Positions 59,825-64,000 of a stretch of 64,000 nucleotides of DNA are shown here, one piece after another. The position numbers and the translations under genes are program-made. Below the pieces are notes generated by a model, which was given only the letters and a program-made list of their open reading frames with translations, was not told the origin of the DNA and did not search any database. Source of the DNA: Tetrapyrgos nigripes (Eukaryota > Basidiomycota > Agaricomycetes > Agaricales > Campanellaceae); assembly GCA_013368315.1 (NCBI GenBank), contig JAACJM010000289.1, forward strand, positions 1 through 64,000. Reading direction: 5' to 3'. The number at the start of each line of letters is the position of its first letter. Position 1 is the first letter of the stretch.

Positions 59825-59919
59825 TATCAACCAAAAATGACTGGAAATTTGGGAGGATGAAAAAGTCAAGCGAACCAAAATATTTCAAGCTTGGTTTACG
59901 CTTTTGCATAAGGACTATC
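59825..59919. promoter_or_regulatory. Short divergent promoter region
   Basis: Only 95 bases separate the two divergent start codons. No convincing TATA box. The region must hold both start sites, or the 5' leaders overlap. Confidence 0.4.
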
Positions 59920-61784
59920 ATGCCTCGTCCCAAGTTATACCACACCAAGCTTGAGCGACAGCAAGCAAACCGCAACAAGAGTCTTAAACATTACCACAAG
60001 TGGGATTTCCTATGCTCTGCTCTCTATTGCCTTCAACGCCTTCAACAGGAACCGGGATACCATCAATACAAGCCGTCGCAAGGCCTATGAGGCAGAACAA
60101 ACAGCTGTGCAACTGCAAAGGTATATTTCATATTCTTCTATTGCTATCTAATCCTAATCTACCCTTTAACTTAACTATAGAGAAGAAGCTCGGCAGGATA
60201 GACGTGCTAAGATTGAACTGAGGCAGAGGCAGCAGGCTCAGAAGCATAATGAAGCCATGAGCCCGTGTGTCATACCTGTTAATACTCTTTCAATAACTTA
60301 CGCTTCTCCTTTCAGAAACAGAACACAGCTACTGTCTCAGCTGGAGGAATCTTATACCTGCAGACTCCAGCAGATGAGAAAGCCGCCGTCAATGTGGTTC
60401 GATACAATATACCACAAGTATGTATCGGAAACCACAGCAACAGGTGTCCCGAGTGGAAAGCTGGACAGAGTTATCCTCAGATTGGGTGTGACAGTTGTGC
60501 GGATTGATAGATTGGAAGGAAAAATCTATCAGGAGGGTGGCATATCACCAGAGTTCAAGAAGGCAGAAGTCATGGCTCGGACCATGAGGTCATACTTACA
60601 ATGGGCAGAAGAGATGCAGTGTGTGGCAATGGAGGGCCTCACTAAGTTACAAAAGCTTTACACGCAAAAACGTCTCCAGTTTCAGCTCGGTGCTAAGTAA
60701 GTACATAGCTAATTAAGTACTTAATAGATCTGTAATATAGGTCCCATATTTAAATACGGCTTCTAATATGGCTACTAATATTTCAATACATTGTGAAGTT
60801 GCGTTACATAACTGCGTCATCTTCATGCCTACTCACCATCGTTTGACTTTGTATCCTGGAGATAGTAAGTCTTTGGGCTCTCTAGCGTGTTTCAATTGTT
60901 CTGACTACTTTTACTGGAGCTATCCTTCTCACAGTTGAAGCTGAGGCGCGCCCTTCTCAGCTGGAGACTTCTCGTGTCTCCTCACAGGCTGGCCAGGGTA
61001 CACAGTCTCATCCAGTCCATGGCTTTGCGTCGTCTTTACTGGCTGCAATACCAAGACCTTCTTCTGTCCCTCCCCAGAGTTCCTTGCCAAGTTCTATGCC
61101 AGATCCGCCTCCCTATACCTCAACATCTGTCAGTTCCACTCGAGGCGAAGTCACAGTCTTTTATGGCTTCAACTGGTGCCCAAGCCCTCAAGAACTACTG
61201 GAAAAGTGGCCACTTGGGCAACAAGATGCTGGTTATGTGGTCTCCTGAGGTACAAGACTAGGATTTTTTGCTCATTGGTGCGTACCCAACTTTTTTTTGG
61301 CGGCATTATTTTGCTCATCATTTGGTAGGTCCATTGTGGTGGCCCTGACTAACGGTGTCTCCGGCCACTACCAAAAAAAAATTGAACACTTTGACGAAGC
61401 CCTACAAGAATATTCCCAAGTGCATGCCGGTATGTACATGTCCTATCACTCTTTTCAAATCCCTGTTCTCAAGTGCTCGCAGGTACTTCACTTGCCTATC
61501 CGTCTCCTGAGATTCTTTCCTGTCCCAGTGCCCTGACCCGTCCCAACCGGCTCTTCTCTTACGCTGATCCCCAACTTCAAAATCAAGATCTCGAATTCGA
61601 GATTGATACCCATCAAAACATATGGGTGTATGCCGGTCCGCGAGATGCTCCTTCCACGGTCAATCAGGTGGCAGTTCAAGCCACCCAGGAGGATGGCCAT
61701 AGCCGAGACCATCTTGGGACTGGAGCATTGCGACGTCAGGAGCCTATTGACATTTCAGATGGGGAGTCGGAGGATGAAGACTAG
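59920..61784 (+). CDS. Accessory ORF with basic N-terminal helix
   Basis: Start ATG 59920 (MPRPKLYHTKLERQQANRNK). Exons 59920-59999, 60049-60120 and from 60181 join in phase and give a strongly basic/acidic helix (NRDTINTSRRKAYEAEQTAV, EEARQDRRAKIELRQRQQAQ) like the N-termini of other basidiomycete transposon accessory proteins. The exon ending near 60697 has WFDTIYHKYVSETTATGVPS. Further pieces are HNCVIFMPTHRLTLYPGD, a Ser/Pro-rich exon (60940-61245), ALTNGVSGHYQKKIEHFDEA with EALQEY, and a C-terminal exon ending SDGESEDED at TAG 61782-61784. VSG..KK....EA resembles the RNase H1 N-terminal (viroplasmin-type) nucleic-acid-binding module. That is a weak match. Joins between 60700 and 61400 are uncertain, and two genes are possible. 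Confidence 0.5.
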
Positions 61785-61889
61785 ATAGAGTGTATGACAG
61801 TTGTAATATGTATATTCCGACCCCAAATATAAATATGGGATGGCAGATTCTGTCATTCTATTTCCAAACACTTCTATTGATCACTCTGA

Positions 61890-63452
61890 ATGGGAAACAA
61901 GCGGAAACAACCTGCCTTCTTTCGCCCTGGTGCTGCCAAACAGCACAAATTTGTGCTCTCTGGTGATGGTCGCCGCTTCCACATCTCCACTGAAGATATT
62001 ACTGCCAAGCGCCTCTACTCTTCAGAGGCCTCTTCACAGGGGGACGATGACGACTCTCATTCAGATACTGATGGTGAGGGTTTTGATGGTGGAACCGAAG
62101 ACTTTGGGTACGGGTACGATGATGGTGATGACAACTATATTGGATGGGATCAGGATGATTCAGTGCTTTCAGATTCTCAGCTGCAGAACCTTAGTTTGGT
62201 GGAGCCACTTGACTCAGGTTACATACAGATTTCCCAAAAACCGAGGTTATATTCGGTGAGTTGATTTTAACCTGGTTGAAAGAATCTAAATAAAAGGTCT
62301 TAGAATAATCCAACCCGAGCGTGGCTTGATCACAGACAAGAATATTTGGATGTTTTACTATGGTTGGAGGGTCGGCGGGGATTGGGTGTCAGATGCACTG
62401 GATGCAGGCAGCCGGGAATATACCGATGTGTAGAAGAGGAGTGTTTCCAAGCTGGAATGTTCTGTGAGAAATGTGTGGTGCATAGTCACAAGCGGCTGCC
62501 ACTGCATTGGATTGAGGTAAGTTCCATGTGTACCTGATATCCTTACATCAGAAAACTTATTGCCCCAAGAAATGGGATAATGATCAACAGATCTTTGAGC
62601 TGAGCTCTCTGAAATCACTGGGCTTGCGTACTCAGCTCGGCCACAGTCCAGTGGGCAGTCACTCTCATTGCATTAATCCAAAGAGAGCAAATGAAGATGA
62701 GTTTACAGTGGTGCACGTTAATGGCATTCACACTGTGGCTGTAGACTTTTGTGGATGCCCGAATGCAGAGGATCACCATATTCAGTTATTGCAGTCCATG
62801 TGGTAACCTGGAACCCCTAGCAACCCACAATCAGCAGCAACTTTTGCCTGTCTCCGTCAGTTTCAGAACCTCAACTGCTTGGGGAAGTTGCCAGTGTATG
62901 ACTATTACAAGTCCTTAGAGATCATGACGCAGAATCGGCAGTGGGTAGTGCCAAAGGTATGTGCTTACTGTTTTCTATCCATTTTTGAGAGGAGTTTGAC
63001 ACTCTGAGTCCTCAGGACCGATACCGCATGCTCCTGAGAATTGTTTTCCAGTGGCGAAATCTGAAAATGCTTAAGCGAGCCGGACGCTGTCATTCGGTCA
63101 TGGGAATTGAGGGCACTCCTCAGGGGGAATGTGCTTTAGAGTGTCCGGCATGCCCCCATCCGGGGAAAAATCTCATAGAGAACTGGAGAGAGGCAGGACC
63201 AGAGTCTTCATGAGTCCCGAACCATTGTCCAGTATCTCAACATTGGTCCGGCACCCAGCCGGTATTCTAATACAGGTCTATTAATTTTAGGTTTCTATAC
63301 ACGTTATTCCTCGCAATAGATGCCAACTTCCGCCTCAGAAATAGGATTGTGTCCAATGAGCATCATAGTCCAATCCTTGGAGACGGCTTTGCCTATATTG
63401 TTCCAAGTAGTCTGTACAAAGAGCATATACAAAAATACGTTGACCAGGAAGA
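61890..63452 (+). pseudogene. CxC2-type KDZ transposase, premature stop, 3' incomplete
   Basis: KDZ (Kyakuja-Dileera-Zisupton) transposases move DNA elements and carry an RNase H-like catalytic fold. Exons 61890-62255, 62304-62516, 62552 to about 62959, then 63018 to about 63240 and 63290-63452. The start is acidic, then NPTRAWLDHRQEYLDVLLWL leads into the CxC2 cysteine cluster (CTGCRQPGIYRCVEEECFQA, FCEKCVVHSHKRLPLHWIE). Next come SLKSLGLRTQLGH, VDFCGCPNAEDHHIQLL and, after a TAA at 62804-62806, SAATFACLRQFQNLNCLGKL in the same frame. The KDZ core follows: DRYRMLLRIVFQWRNLKMLK, CPACPHPGKN and LFLAIDANFRL (catalytic aspartate near 63320). The reading stops at a GTGAGT donor, and beyond it lies repeat DNA. 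The family call is strong, and activity is unlikely with the stop. Confidence 0.85.
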
Positions 63453-63490
63453 TGTGAGTACATATATGTTTTATGGTTCTGGATAAAGGC

Positions 63491-64000
63491 AGTAGTGATG
63501 TGCGGGCTTGGGCTTGAAGCCCGAGCCCAGCCCAAGCCCGGCCCTAAAAGCCCAAGCCCGGCCCGGCCTTTGAGGAGGGCTTGAGGGCCTGAGGGCTTGG
63601 GCTTAATTTCTGAAAGCCCTGAGCCCGAAGCTCAGGCCCGGGCTTTCAGCGGCACTTAGTGACCTGTTACTGACCAATAAAAATTGTCAATAAATAGTTG
63701 AAAATTTTTTTTGCAGGCATTCTCACCAAGTTCTCGCACAACTTTACAGTTTCTCAGCATCTAACCATCTTCCTGGGTCATCCCCAGCTGTTATCCACCA
63801 CTTGTTGGCACCAATAATGTTGGTTTGGGTCAGTAAATGCTTAATGTAGGTCAGTAGTTCACTTTGTCTATAATACAAACTTAACTTCAGACTTATCCAA
63901 CACTTCGATCGCGACTTTTTGAGTGATGACATAATCCTAGTCTGAGCCCGGGCTCAAAGCCCGAGCCGGCCCAAGCCCGACCCTACTGAGGGCTTAGGGC
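63491..64000. mobile_element. GC-rich repeat element at the right edge, incomplete
   Basis: Starts TAGTGATGTGCGGGC right after an intron-like cag. 63505-63650 and 63943-64000 are made of many direct and inverted copies of gggcttgggc/gcccaagccc, with an AT-rich centre. The right end is outside the window. The layout suits a non-autonomous DNA element inserted in the KDZ gene. Confidence 0.55.

Noticed and set aside
1..64000. CRISPR array or bacterial operon structure
   Set aside because: Introns throughout and eukaryotic protein families. No spaced short direct repeats of CRISPR type.

Overview
This is a eukaryotic, fungal window. Coding stretches are cut by many introns of about 35-60 bases with GT..AG borders, and the recognisable proteins are fungal: a Mus7/Mms22-type repair protein, TRAPPC6/Trs33, T5orf172 GIY-YIG-like proteins, a WD40 membrane protein, a KDZ transposase with a CxC2 cysteine cluster, TET/JBP-like dioxygenase, GCM-MULE and Tnp2-like transposases. 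The mixture is typical of Agaricomycetes (mushroom-forming Basidiomycota). I see no rRNA, no convincing tRNA and no CRISPR. The region looks like accessory, transposon-rich sequence in which most host genes are damaged copies.

Layout. 1-6.5 kb: two unrecognised acidic or low-complexity genes and decayed coding fragments. 6.7-13.4 kb: remnants of conserved host genes (Mus7-like on the minus strand, T5orf172 protein, TRAPPC6, a dimeric alpha-beta-barrel protein), most carrying a stop or a 1-2 base frame break, the last one ended by a 600-base hAT-type MITE. 14-20 kb: a minus-strand coiled-coil gene made of many tiny exons, with a 1.1-kb TIR element in it. 20.5-25.3 kb: decayed gag-like ORF, a 136-base minisatellite, and a second T5orf172 gene between two copies of a 0.5-kb direct repeat. 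25-32.8 kb: gene-poor, repeats, a small leucine-zipper-like ORF. 32.8-42.6 kb: nested DNA transposons, a KOW plus GCM/MULE element lying against the 3' end of a Tnp2-like (CACTA-type) transposase gene. 42.6-43.2 kb: a complete miniature LTR retrotransposon (TRIM). 44.5-46.8 kb: a WD40/transmembrane gene split inside an exon by an identical second copy of the 600-base MITE. 47.8-48.5 kb: a second hAT-type MITE family with a perfect 8-base duplication. 50.5-63.5 kb: a block containing a TET/JBP-like dioxygenase, a zinc-finger protein, several accessory ORFs and a CxC2-KDZ transposase, cut at the right edge by a GC-rich repeat.

How it fits together. The 50.5-63.5 kb block is the most interesting part. 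KDZ transposons of basidiomycetes are known to travel with or near TET/JBP 5-methylcytosine oxygenases. Here an apparently complete dioxygenase (HxD, H and R all present) sits beside a zinc-finger gene and accessory ORFs, while the KDZ ORF has a premature stop. Elsewhere in the window stop codons inside old reading frames are mostly TGA, which fits deamination of methylated cytosines in silenced sequence, though that link is an inference. Exon borders given below were read by eye and should be treated as models.
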